A stretch of DNA of 64,000 nt from Thermodesulfovibrio sp. 3462-1 (GCF_040451425.1 NZ_CP144374.1:310001-374000); one strand, 5' to 3'; positions 55,801 through 63,621 are shown, counted from the first letter of the stretch. Translations and numbers: made by a program. Notes: generated by a model from the letters alone, not told the origin.

Positions 55801-56632
55801 GCATATGTTAGTTAATGAATCTACAAAGGCATGGGAATTTGGGGTAGGAGTTATTGGCATGGGAGGTACATATGATAGTGCTCCTTCAGCTCCATTCAAA
55901 ATAACGTATTCTGAAGGATTTGGGAGTTACGGAGTATTTGGAGCTATTTTAAAAGGAGATGTATGGGGAAATGATGAACAAAATCGTCAGAATGTAATTC
56001 ATGGTAAAACCTATGGATATTTTGCAGATCCAGGAGCTTATAATGGAGCAACAGGAATATTTGTTGGTGAAACAATGGGAACTTTTGATCCAGCAAATAA
56101 ATATTGGCAGACAGTGACAGCTGGAGTAGTTCTTGACACATCAAAGTTTTTGGCTATGGCATGTCCTAACGGAACATGCAATAAATCAGGAACGGGATTT
56201 ACAGAGGATCAAGAAAAATTAAGAAAACTTGACATACCTGTTGTTGAAGTTGGACGGGCAAGTTTTAGTGGAAGTGGAAACAATTTAACAGTAAACATGA
56301 ATGATGTTGTATTCTTTTCAACCCAAACAGGGCAGAAACCAATTTTGTGGTCAACTGCCAGTGTAAGTGGAACCTATACTGCAGATCCAACTCTAAATCA
56401 GCCTGTAACCCTCAATGCCACATCTGGAGCATCAGGTTCTGTTATTTTTGCTCCTACACAATGGTCTGGAGGAACTTGGGCAGCAAAAGTGCTGACAGAT
56501 TCTCCTATAAATCTTTCAGGTGGTTCATACTCAGGTCAAGTTCATATGAAGGGTGCTGCAGGAGGAACATATAGTAGTGGTAGTTTTTCAGGGACAGCAT
56601 CAGGATATGTAATCAGGATACAGGATATGTAA
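52856..56632 (+). CDS. Giant secreted FecR-domain protein
   Basis: A 1258-aa protein behind an AAGGAGGA site. Signal peptide (about 1-27), FecR domain (about 30-200: GKVDILRAGKLPAVPA, FRDGTVVKIAPRSRVDI, PIAVAGVRGTNYIV), a charged linker, seven (E/Q)TTPSIT repeats (250-298), one Ig/fibronectin-like segment (about 300-390), and 850 residues of Gly-, Ser-, Tyr- and Trp-rich beta repeats. At least two similar modules can be seen (PWGVFGIELGGTH near 700 and WEFGVGVIGMGGTY near 1000, each followed by a 'GxxxGxxxG...W' pattern). Probably surface-exposed or secreted, perhaps an adhesin or S-layer-like protein exported with the upstream barrel; function unproven. Confidence 0.8.
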   Translation: MCESKIKKTFFFSLIICLLFISLVHAEEVGKITALQGKVDILRAGKLPAVPAKINEPVYLNDIIRTKTDSRAEIVFRDGTVVKIAPRSRVDISEYFTDGESLRVTINVPRGKVGAAVAEKSIEKIKGSPKANRFEIKTPIAVAGVRGTNYIVAHYPTYSTVTVITGRVYCYNKNFPDRIVDVGAGQSIIIKKNSPPSPPRTLTPKEIEREQRDITHLRERSEEKKDKIGEIPGGAEHPAFLPSAEKVTAETTPSVTETTPSITQTTPSITQTTPPITETTPSITETTPSITETTPIIEPLSVNFTLKSIEPGSISLNYEVSANREVTVQYRIKQGNTYGDWITINTVPKNFVYFPVPVIDGNNYQIDIKATDSYGNTREWTSQEILPHEHSFSGSIVTDTSANSTVTGSVAGATGFNKGVAKLTISTPVSFNSAFIAAGGDSSSGYWILKGTPSSSYFRLLTPDYLFTGSGYSSITLESGGIKSLITYPWIELKPLNLSARLTGYCHHYDGTKIDKLSGVDQSTIFIGKTGQLNLPSSINESVTYNTENYIVGYVPSIIISEPMMLWGSFQNNTASSLKLTGFFGAFAEDYYAIYGLYIGSDSSAGIIKGLQGSNNLYYEGFQIFYSEPIIALKNKTTGYSTMNTWRNSIEGFYQGFFTGGSGIPTISKQDINATSYGTIGSATLSLKKGSQIEPWGVFGIELGGTHSAISPTGFIIEFGGDSWDNRDDDADTPDYWVGCIPDAKISSNKMSGTFNGRFMTPTHYGILEGKLFGDFGSDKWVGVVLGSYEPTVELSHSIHINSSYLGYKIYKNDFSPTNAYINAYFGGDNFWSSGSGSLYSLGKIIDNDNEIDFSTGYLYYTPIEWSSDNNYTNHYTGYLVGRIAKHEDPLSVGSYNYNFSSYVAGIYNDSTNKGIFIGNLSTDGRGNVLVLEKRFFLEGENTVKAVTIAADYTGDMFYFPSFNDIDSNPFGINLSKQNSVVHMLVNESTKAWEFGVGVIGMGGTYDSAPSAPFKITYSEGFGSYGVFGAILKGDVWGNDEQNRQNVIHGKTYGYFADPGAYNGATGIFVGETMGTFDPANKYWQTVTAGVVLDTSKFLAMACPNGTCNKSGTGFTEDQEKLRKLDIPVVEVGRASFSGSGNNLTVNMNDVVFFSTQTGQKPILWSTASVSGTYTADPTLNQPVTLNATSGASGSVIFAPTQWSGGTWAAKVLTDSPINLSGGSYSGQVHMKGAAGGTYSSGSFSGTASGYVIRIQDM
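53603..53749 (+). repeat. Seven 21-bp tandem repeats coding ETTPSIT
   Basis: Seven units of 21 bp (residues 250-298 of the FecR protein), with only minor changes such as Q for E and P for S. It forms a Thr/Pro-rich stalk, likely to vary in copy number. Confidence 0.95.
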
Positions 56633-56641
56633 AATAAGATT

Positions 56642-56863
56642 ATGCCACTTACAGAAATAGTTGCAACAAAGCAGGACATAGCAAATTTAGAGGTAAAGAT
56701 AGAGAAAGTCAGTTCAGACTTAAAAGTAAAAATAGAAAAAGTTCAGGCAGATTTAGAGGTAAAAATAGAAAGAGTTAGGACAGATCTCATAAGATGAATG
56801 TTCATTTTCTGGGCTGGTCAGATTGGTGCTCTTGTTGCAATTCTTGCTTTATTTTTTAAGTAG
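56642..56863 (+). pseudogene. Coiled-coil/membrane-helix gene broken by a TGA
   Basis: From ATG 56642 the frame reads MPLTEIVATKQDIANLEVK, further heptads, then LIR and TGA (56795-56797, codon 52), then without frame change MFIFWAGQIGALVAILALFFK and TAG at 56861. The intact relative at 45391 has Trp at the matching place before its membrane helix, so a TGG to TGA change would explain it. Its end overlaps mazG by 8 bp. Without the helix the 51-residue product would be soluble. Confidence 0.75.
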
Positions 56864-57626
56864 TTTTCTTTATTTCATTCCAAAGACTATCCATTTCCTG
56901 AAGAGTCATGTCTTTTAGATTTTTGCCCTTTTGCTTGGCAATTTTTTCAAGTTTTTTAAATCTTTTCTCAAATTTTCTGTTTGTTTTTCTTAAAGCAGCT
57001 TCGGGGTCAATTTTAAGAAAACGGGCGAGATTAACAATACTGAAAAGCAAATCTCCAATTTCTTCTTCTATTCTGTTTTTTTCTTGACAAGCAATTGCTT
57101 CTTCAACTTCTTTAACTTCCTCTTTAATTTTTTCAACTACTCCCTGAGCATTATCCCAATCAAATCCAACCTTTGAAACTCTTGACTGAATTTTATATGC
57201 TCTCAGCAGTGCTGGCAATGCAAGAGGAATTCCATCAAGAATTGATTCATGAAGCTTTCCCTCTTCCTTTTTTCTTTCATCCCATTGGGCAAGAACTTCT
57301 TCTGGAGTTTTGAAATCAGCCTCTGCAAACACATGAGGATGCCTTCTTATCATTTTCTGAATGATTGTCTGTATTACATCATTTATGTCAAAATTACTAT
57401 TTTGTTTTGCTATCTCACTGTGAAAAACAATCTGAAGGAGTAAATCTCCAAGTTCTTCTTTCATTGCTTTTGAATCTTTGTTTTCAATTGCTTCAATAAG
57501 CTCATAGGCTTCTTCAAGAAGATATCGTTTTAAAGTATCATGGGTTTGAACCCTATCCCAGGGGCAGCCTTTTTCAGAGCGAAGAATTTCTATTATTTTG
57601 ACAAGTTCATCAAATTTTTCACTCAA
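56856..57626 (-). CDS. mazG: Nucleoside triphosphate pyrophosphohydrolase MazG
   Basis: All-alpha NTP-PPase, 256 aa with two MazG domains. First: CPWDRVQTHDTLKRYLLEEAYELIEAIE and EELGDLLLQIVFHSEIA, with the EExxE...ExxD metal motif. Second: EVKEVEEAIA and EEIGDLLFSIVNLARFL. Full length. The gene overlaps the cooC-like gene by 8 nt on its 5' side. Confidence 0.95.
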   Translation of the reverse strand: MSEKFDELVKIIEILRSEKGCPWDRVQTHDTLKRYLLEEAYELIEAIENKDSKAMKEELGDLLLQIVFHSEIAKQNSNFDINDVIQTIIQKMIRRHPHVFAEADFKTPEEVLAQWDERKKEEGKLHESILDGIPLALPALLRAYKIQSRVSKVGFDWDNAQGVVEKIKEEVKEVEEAIACQEKNRIEEEIGDLLFSIVNLARFLKIDPEAALRKTNRKFEKRFKKLEKIAKQKGKNLKDMTLQEMDSLWNEIKKTT

Positions 57627-58362
57627 TTGTTTTCTCCAAAATCCAGTAAAAATTTACCCATACTGCCTCATCTCCACAAAGACTGAAGACATTTCTACCT
57701 TTTTCGCTGAGTTTAAGGAAATCTTTATCAAAGAAAACATAGTAGATGCTATCAAAGTGTTTTAAAAGCTCTTTTTCTTCAGATTCTTCAAACTCTCTGA
57801 AAGCCATGTTTATAATTAAAACTTTCTTTTTTGGAGTTATATTAAGCTCTTTAATCAATTCATTTATTCTTAAAGCAGCCTGGATACCAGTTTTAGTAAA
57901 AGTGCTTACTATAAATAAAAGATCAATTTTACTTAAAATGCCCCTGCTTATGTGTTCCATTCCAGCCTCATTATCAACAACAATGTATCTGTAATGTTGT
58001 GCAATTTCCTGAAGAATTCTTTTTAAAACATTGTTAACCGCGCAATAACATCCACTTCCTTCAGGTCTTCCCATAACTAAAAGGTCAAAACCCTTTGCTT
58101 CTTCAACAACTTTGTTTATTTGAATTTCAAGCCACTCATCAAGACTCATTCCTTCAGGCTTGTTTTTCAATGCATTTTCTCTTACTGAGGCTACTGTTTC
58201 CCTGACTTCAACTCCTAAAAGTTCTGGAAGACAATAATTAGGATCCGCATCAACCACTAAAACAGGTCCAAGTTTTTTCTTTGAAAGATACTTTACTGTG
58301 AAGGCAGCAAGAGTGCTTTTTCCTACTCCACCTTTTCCAGCAAAAACTATAAAATAACTCAT
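57619..58362 (-). CDS. cooC: CooC-type nickel-insertion ATPase
   Basis: SIMIBI-class P-loop ATPase, 247 aa. Deviant Walker A AGKGGVGKSTLAA, DADPNYCLPELLG, and the CooC signature GRPEGSGCYCAVNNVLK with the paired Cys that binds nickel between the two subunits; VVDNEAGMEHISRG follows. CooC/AcsF proteins mature carbon monoxide dehydrogenase or acetyl-CoA synthase. No such enzyme is in this window. It overlaps both neighbours (mazG and the HAD gene), so it is in a tight operon. Confidence 0.92.
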   Translation of the reverse strand: MSYFIVFAGKGGVGKSTLAAFTVKYLSKKKLGPVLVVDADPNYCLPELLGVEVRETVASVRENALKNKPEGMSLDEWLEIQINKVVEEAKGFDLLVMGRPEGSGCYCAVNNVLKRILQEIAQHYRYIVVDNEAGMEHISRGILSKIDLLFIVSTFTKTGIQAALRINELIKELNITPKKKVLIINMAFREFEESEEKELLKHFDSIYYVFFDKDFLKLSEKGRNVFSLCGDEAVWVNFYWILEKTIE

Positions 58363-59000
58363 AGCTCTCTCACAATTTTTAATAAATCGCTGAATTTATC
58401 AATTATAAAATCAGCCTCTTTTAAAATTTCTCTTTCCCTATATCCGTATGTAACCGCCACTGTCCTAACTCCTGCCTGTTTTCCTGCTATAATGTCAAGT
58501 TCACTGTCTCCAACAATTAATGTTTTATCCGTAGTGGTATTGAATTTTTTTATTGTTTCAATAATTGGTTTCGGAGAAGGTTTTCTTTCAGGAAAAAGGT
58601 CGCTTCCAGCTACAAAATCAAAATACTGTAAAAGGCCAAGACTTTCAAGTGTTTTAACAGTGAGTTCAGTTAGTTTATTTGAAATTACAGCTTTTTTAAT
58701 ATTTTTTAACTGTGTAAGAGTTGCATGGACTTCAGGATAAACTTTTGAAAAGTCTGTTATGTGTTCTTTATAGTATTTCACAAAACATTCTATCAATTCT
58801 TGAACTGGAAGACAGATTTTTTTTGCATCCAGAGCTTTTTCTATAAGACGGTTAACACCTTCTCCAACCATTTTTTTTACTTCCTCCTTTGAAAATCCTG
58901 AAATTCTTGATTTTTCAAGACAATAATTCAATGCCTGCGTTATGTCCTCACAGGAGTCCACTAATGTGCCATCTAAGTCAAAAATAATAAGCTCAATCAT
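58359..59000 (-). CDS. HAD-family phosphatase, phosphoglycolate phosphatase-like
   Basis: Motif I IFDLDGTLVDSCEDI with the nucleophile Asp, motif II AVISNKLTEL, motif III Lys region ERKPSPKPI and motif IV VGDSELDIIAGKQAG. The 213-aa length from ATG 59000 is typical of Gph-type enzymes. That ATG is preferred over 59027 because it directly starts the domain and a minus-strand TATACT (59010-59015) lies 9 nt upstream. Substrate inferred only. Confidence 0.88.
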   Translation of the reverse strand: MIELIIFDLDGTLVDSCEDITQALNYCLEKSRISGFSKEEVKKMVGEGVNRLIEKALDAKKICLPVQELIECFVKYYKEHITDFSKVYPEVHATLTQLKNIKKAVISNKLTELTVKTLESLGLLQYFDFVAGSDLFPERKPSPKPIIETIKKFNTTTDKTLIVGDSELDIIAGKQAGVRTVAVTYGYREREILKEADFIIDKFSDLLKIVREL

Positions 59001-59009
59001 TTGCTTTTT

Positions 59010-59015
59010 AGTATA
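59010..59015 (-). promoter_or_regulatory. -10 box of the HAD gene
   Basis: Minus-strand TATACT ending 9 nt before the ATG at 59000, with no ribosome-binding site. It is divergent from the pilT promoter. Confidence 0.4.
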
Positions 59016-59022
59016 ACATGAC

Positions 59023-59052
59023 TTCACATCTTTTATTAAATCGTGCTATAAT
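59023..59052 (+). promoter_or_regulatory. Promoter of pilT, leaderless type
   Basis: TTCACA (59023-59028), 18-bp spacer ending in TGC, perfect TATAAT (59047-59052), then 6 nt to the ATG at 59059. No ribosome-binding site. Confidence 0.65.
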
Positions 59053-59058
59053 TTAAAC

Positions 59059-60138
59059 ATGGCTCGCATTGATGCTTTTTTCAAATTAATGCTTGAAAAC
59101 AAAGCAAGTGACCTTCACCTTGTTGCTGGAAGCCAGCCTGTATTAAGAATTCATGGAGAACTTGTGAGGGTTCAGTATAAGGTTCTTGATAATCAGGAAC
59201 TGAGGTCTCTTCTTTATGAAATCACACCAGAGGAAAAAATCAAAGTATTTGAAGAAACAGGTGATCTTGATTTTGCTCATGAAATCCCTGGTGTTGCTCG
59301 TTTTCGTGTGAACTACTTCATGCATAAAGAAGGAATTGGTGCAGCCTTCAGGCATATTCCCAATGAAATAAAAACAATTGATCAACTTGGTTTGCCACAG
59401 GTGCTAAAGCGCTTTGCAATGCTTAAGAAAGGAATTGTTCTTGTTACAGGACCTACAGGTTCTGGAAAATCAACAACCTTGGCTGCAATAATTGATTATG
59501 CAAATACTAATAGAAAAGAAAGAATAATCACCATTGAAGACCCAATTGAATTTATTCATCCCAACAAAGGATGTGTCATATCTTACAGAGAAGTGGGAAC
59601 TCATACAGAGTCCTTTGCAAAAGCTCTGAGAGCAGCACTTAGAGAAGACCCTGATATAATTCTTGTGGGTGAAATGCGTGATATTGAGACAATTCAGCTT
59701 GCCCTTGAGGCTGCTGCAACTGGTCATTTTGTTCTGAGCACCCTTCATACATCATCGGCAATAAAAACAGTTGATAGAATTATTGATGTCTTCCCTCCTG
59801 AGCAGCAGGCACAGGTAAGAACATCACTGAGTGAGTCTTTACAGGCAGTTGTTGCTCAAACTCTTTTAAGAAGAGCTGATGGCCGTGGAAGAGTCGCAGC
59901 CTGTGAGATTTTGATTAATACCTATGCTGTTGGAAATCTTATAAGAGAGGGAAAAACTCACCAGATACTTTCAATTATGCAGACAAGTAAAAGCCTAGGT
60001 ATGCAGACAATGGACGATGCTTTACTACAACTTCTTCAGGAAGGTAAAATCACTGCAGAAGATGCCTATGAAAGGGCAACAGACAAACAAAAGTTTGCAA
60101 GATTTCTTAAGGAAGTTCCTCAGGAAGGTATTGGATGA
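59059..60138 (+). CDS. pilT: Type IV pilus retraction ATPase PilT
   Basis: Hexameric secretion-type ATPase that powers pilus retraction. N-terminal ASDLHLVAGSQPVLRIHG, Walker A GPTGSGKSTTLA (about 131-142), Asp box IITIEDPIEFIH, Walker B DPDIILVGEMRD, His box GHFVLSTLHTSSA, and the C-terminal AYERATDKQKF. The 359-aa length is normal. It overlaps the second ATPase gene by 4 nt. No pilin, pilB or pilC genes are adjacent. Confidence 0.96.
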   Translation: MARIDAFFKLMLENKASDLHLVAGSQPVLRIHGELVRVQYKVLDNQELRSLLYEITPEEKIKVFEETGDLDFAHEIPGVARFRVNYFMHKEGIGAAFRHIPNEIKTIDQLGLPQVLKRFAMLKKGIVLVTGPTGSGKSTTLAAIIDYANTNRKERIITIEDPIEFIHPNKGCVISYREVGTHTESFAKALRAALREDPDIILVGEMRDIETIQLALEAAATGHFVLSTLHTSSAIKTVDRIIDVFPPEQQAQVRTSLSESLQAVVAQTLLRRADGRGRVAACEILINTYAVGNLIREGKTHQILSIMQTSKSLGMQTMDDALLQLLQEGKITAEDAYERATDKQKFARFLKEVPQEGIG

Positions 60139-61307
60139 GGAAACAGGAGCTTGACTGGATACTTGATCAAATCTGTGAAAGCTATCCTGAACTTTCAGAT
60201 ATTGTCTTTACAGTTGGAAGGCCCTTTCAGGTGCTTCAGTGGGGTGAATTAAAACCTGTTTATCTTCAAAATGTGCCTATTCAGTTTTTAACCGCCTTTC
60301 ATACAGAAAGAATAGCTCTTGCATTAATGAATAATCAAAAAAGACTTATTGAAAATCTTCTTAAAGAGGGCTACTGTGATACAAGTTATGCTATAGCAAA
60401 AGCAAGATTCAGGGTTAATATTTTTTCTCAAAGAGGCAATTACGCAGCTGTTTTAAGAAAGCTTCCAATGAAAATACCAACAGTTGAGGAATTGAAGCTT
60501 CCTCCTATTGTAAAAGAGATTGTAAACGAAAGAATGGGGCTTGTTTTGGTTACAGGAGCAACAGGTTCTGGTAAATCCTCCACTCTTGCAGCAATGCTGG
60601 AGATAATCAATGAAACAAGAGCATGCCATGTAATAACTCTTGAAGATCCCGTTGAATTTGTTCATCAGCATAAAAAATCCACCTTCAATCAGAGGGAGCT
60701 TGGCATAGATTTTCATAACTTTGCAGACGGACTCAGAGCTGCACTCAGGCAGGCTCCTCATGTAATACTTGTTGGAGAAATTAGAGACAGAGAAACTCTT
60801 GAAATTGCAATGCAGGCAGCAGAGACAGGGCATCTTGTGCTTGGCACACTTCATACAACTGATGCAGGACAGACAATCGGAAGAATGATTGGAATGTTTC
60901 CGCCACAGGATGAAAACTACATAAGATTGAGGGTTGCAGATACTCTTAAATGGGTTGTTAGCCAGAGGCTTCTTCCAAAAATTGGTGGAGGAAGAATAAT
61001 AGCCACTGAAGTTATGCGCAAAAATCTCAGAATAAGAGAGTTGATTATAAATGGTGAGACTGCTGAGAAAACCTTTTATGATGTTATTGCTACAAGCGGA
61101 GCAGTTGGTATGCATACTTTTGATCAGTCTATTCTTGAACTCTACAGACATGGATTAATTACAGAGGAAACTGCAGTAGCCTATGCATCAAGAAGATCAT
61201 ATGTAATTATGGAAATTGATAAAATGAAAGCAGCACGTGGAGAAAAAACAACAGATATAGAAGGATTAAAACTTGACATTGATTATGGCAAAAAAGTAAA
61301 GGGATAA
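60135..61307 (+). CDS. Second PilT/PilU-like retraction ATPase
   Basis: Paralogue of the preceding gene, 390 aa, ATG overlapping its TGA. Walker A GATGSGKSSTLA (about 140-151), VITLEDPVEFVHQ, HVILVGEIRDRETL, GHLVLGTLHTTDAG and QRLLPKIGGGR. The N-terminal region is more divergent from PilT, as in PilU. The ATPase motifs are complete. Probably an accessory retraction motor. Confidence 0.93.
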   Translation: MRKQELDWILDQICESYPELSDIVFTVGRPFQVLQWGELKPVYLQNVPIQFLTAFHTERIALALMNNQKRLIENLLKEGYCDTSYAIAKARFRVNIFSQRGNYAAVLRKLPMKIPTVEELKLPPIVKEIVNERMGLVLVTGATGSGKSSTLAAMLEIINETRACHVITLEDPVEFVHQHKKSTFNQRELGIDFHNFADGLRAALRQAPHVILVGEIRDRETLEIAMQAAETGHLVLGTLHTTDAGQTIGRMIGMFPPQDENYIRLRVADTLKWVVSQRLLPKIGGGRIIATEVMRKNLRIRELIINGETAEKTFYDVIATSGAVGMHTFDQSILELYRHGLITEETAVAYASRRSYVIMEIDKMKAARGEKTTDIEGLKLDIDYGKKVKG

Positions 61308-61312
61308 AAAAT

Positions 61313-61711
61313 ATGCCAAAGGCCATTGTATGTGAAAAAAATGAGGAAGTACAGAAATTTTTAACTGATTATCTAAAATCAGCAGGATTTGAATGTTTTA
61401 GCTTTTCTAATCCCAGAGAAGCTCTCAATGCAATTGAAGATGCGTCCTTAATTGTGATATCAGAAGAATTTAATGAAATAATTGAAGCTATGTCTTCTCT
61501 GCCAATGTATCAGAGAAGAGATATTATTGTGATTTTACTGTCTCTATCAATTCCAACAATGGACAGGCTTTCTGCCTTTGCAAAGGGTGTTGACTGCATT
61601 GTAAATATCAAAGATTTAAATAATTTTCCAGCAATTTTTAAAAGAGCCTATGTGGAACACCAGAAAACATACAAGCTTTTTAAAGAAACTCTTTCAAAGT
61701 TATTTTACTAA
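61313..61711 (+). CDS. Degenerate receiver-like protein
   Basis: A 132-aa protein five bases after the second pilT-like gene. The start PKAIVCEKNEEVQKFLTDYLKSAGFECFSFSNPREAL follows a CheY-like receiver, but the acidic pair is E-K/E and the phospho-acceptor region reads LIVISEEF, with no Asp. It therefore is unlikely to be phosphorylated in the standard way. A link to pilus control is suggested by position only. Confidence 0.65.
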   Translation: MPKAIVCEKNEEVQKFLTDYLKSAGFECFSFSNPREALNAIEDASLIVISEEFNEIIEAMSSLPMYQRRDIIVILLSLSIPTMDRLSAFAKGVDCIVNIKDLNNFPAIFKRAYVEHQKTYKLFKETLSKLFY

Positions 61712-62004
61712 ACTTTGAAGGCTATCCAGAGGAGGGAGATACTTCAGAGAGAAGATTTATTGTGATTTCAAAAAATTTTCTTGACTGTGAACTCTATACA
61801 AAAGGAAGACTGTTGACAGTTGTTGGGAAATTTAAAGGGTTAAAAGAAGGGAAAATTGATACAATGCCTTATACTTTTCCTCTTATTGAGGCTCAGGCAA
61901 CATATTTATGGAAAAAAAGATATAAACCTTACTGGCATCCTTCTTTATGGTTGTGGTATGGCTCACCTCCATGGTATTTTGAATATGGACCTGGATGGTG
62001 GTAA
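61684..62004 (+). pseudogene. 5'-truncated Slp-family outer-membrane lipoprotein gene
   Basis: The open frame begins at 61684 inside the previous gene and reads FEGYPEEGDTSERRFIVIS, YTKGRLLTVVGKFKGLKEGKI, YTFPLIEAQATYLW, the C-terminal half of the Slp lipoprotein family (strand pattern around 'G..(L/V)TVVG'). It then ends in a Trp/Tyr/Pro-rich tail. There is no signal peptide, lipobox or N-terminal half, and the first possible start is GTG 61762. It looks like a remnant after loss of about 90 residues, possibly with the junction near 61700. Confidence 0.6.
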
Positions 62005-62016
62005 ATTTACAAAATA

Positions 62017-63621
62017 ATGGGAAAAATTCAAATACTTCCTGAAAGCATTGTAGGAAAAATTGCTGCAGGAGAAGTTGTTGAAAGACCTGCCAGTGTAGTA
62101 AAAGAACTTATTGAAAACTCAATAGATGCAGGTGCAAACTCAATCTCTGTTTATATAAAAAATTTTGGGATTGCTGAAATAAAAGTGATTGATGATGGAG
62201 AGGGCATTGCTTCTGAGGATGTTTTGCTTGCCTTTCAAAGACATGCCACAAGCAAGATAAAAGACGACAGAGATCTTATTAGAATCTCATCACTTGGATT
62301 TAGAGGTGAGGCTCTTTATTCTATTGCCCGGGTAAGCAAAATAAAAATAATTACCCAGCATATAACAGAAAATACCGGCACAGAAGCCTATTTTGTTGCT
62401 GGCACTTTAAAATGGCAAAAACCAGCAGTAACCAAAGGAACAACAATACAGATTACAGATCTTTTTTTTAACACTCCTGTGCGTAGGAAATTTCTTAAGT
62501 CTTCTTATACTGAAAAAGCACACATTATTGAAACTTTTCAGAATTACTGTGTTGCCTATCCAGAGATTTCTTTTTCCTTATTCATTGATGAAGAGGAAAT
62601 TTTAAACATACCCAGGGCAGACACAATTTATGAAAGAGTATTGCAGATTTTCGGTTCAGAAATTGTAGAAACTCTTAAATTTAAAACGATTTCAAAAGAT
62701 TACTATAAAATTGAGCTTTTTATAGGAGAGAAGCCTAAAGAAAAATACAAAAAACTGCAACTGATTTTTGTAAACCGAAGGCCTGTACGGGAACAATCTA
62801 TTGTGAGTACTATATACAAAGCTTTTAAACTTAATTATCCACAGTTTTTAATTTTTATAACTGTGCCACCACAGGATGTAGATTTTAATGTTCATCCAGC
62901 AAAAAAGGAGGTAAGATTTCGCAATTGTCAAAAAATTCATCAGCTTATATTTAAAATGGCTGAGTTTCAGTATAAATCATCAATGGTTGCTGAAGAAACT
63001 GTACAGTGGCAGGCAGATTCATCCTATTTAGAACAGATCTCTGTTTTTTCTGCAGACTCTGCAGAATTTGAATTTTTAAATCTCGGTGATTCAATTGTTG
63101 TTGTAAAGCAACCTCAAGGAGTAATTTTTCTTGATTACCATGCTGCACATGAAAGAGTGAATTTTGAAAAAATTTTAAATAAAATGAAAGAGAAAATTGC
63201 AAAACTTGTTTTTCCTGTAATTGTTAATCTAAGCTCTGATGATTATGTTTTAATAAAAGAGAATCTGCAAATGCTTCAAGAACTGGGTATTGAAGCTCAT
63301 GATTTTGGTAAAAACTCAATAATAATCCGGGCAGTACCTGAAATTATTCAATATGCTGATATAGCAGGAATAATTGAAAGCATTGCTGTTACCATTAAAG
63401 AGGAAATTGATAAACCAGACTTTATTGAAATTAAAAGAAAAATTGCAGCTACTATCGCCTGCCACAGCTCCTTAAGGGCAAATGACAGAATTAACTGCTT
63501 TGAAATAAAAGCTTTATTGCAAGAGCTTAAAAAAACTTCTGATCCTGACCACTGTCCTCACGGAAGACCAATAAAAAAGTTTTTTTCAATTAATGAAATA
63601 AAAAAGTGGTTTTCAAGATAG
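62017..63621 (+). CDS. mutL: DNA mismatch repair protein MutL
   Basis: GHKL ATPase: IVGKIAAGEVVERPASVVKELIENSIDAG, DDGEGI, GFRGEALYSIARVSK, the conserved FFNTPVRRKFLK, and FNVHPAKKEVRF. The C-terminal dimerisation/endonuclease part has DYHAAHERVNFE, matching the DxHAxxExxxxE metal motif, plus ACHSSLRAND and CPHGRP, so an active endonuclease is expected. At 534 aa the linker is short. The ATG has no ribosome-binding site. mutS is not in the window. Confidence 0.96.
   Translation: MGKIQILPESIVGKIAAGEVVERPASVVKELIENSIDAGANSISVYIKNFGIAEIKVIDDGEGIASEDVLLAFQRHATSKIKDDRDLIRISSLGFRGEALYSIARVSKIKIITQHITENTGTEAYFVAGTLKWQKPAVTKGTTIQITDLFFNTPVRRKFLKSSYTEKAHIIETFQNYCVAYPEISFSLFIDEEEILNIPRADTIYERVLQIFGSEIVETLKFKTISKDYYKIELFIGEKPKEKYKKLQLIFVNRRPVREQSIVSTIYKAFKLNYPQFLIFITVPPQDVDFNVHPAKKEVRFRNCQKIHQLIFKMAEFQYKSSMVAEETVQWQADSSYLEQISVFSADSAEFEFLNLGDSIVVVKQPQGVIFLDYHAAHERVNFEKILNKMKEKIAKLVFPVIVNLSSDDYVLIKENLQMLQELGIEAHDFGKNSIIIRAVPEIIQYADIAGIIESIAVTIKEEIDKPDFIEIKRKIAATIACHSSLRANDRINCFEIKALLQELKKTSDPDHCPHGRPIKKFFSINEIKKWFSR

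Noticed and set aside
56795..56797. In-frame TGA read as a second selenocysteine codon
   Set aside because: The intact relative has Trp here, not Cys, and no SECIS-like hairpin follows, so a nonsense change is the better explanation.
60453..61151. 232-codon open frame antisense to the second pilT-like gene
   Set aside because: Low-complexity, Cys/Asn-rich translation with no domain; it is the shadow of a well-supported gene.
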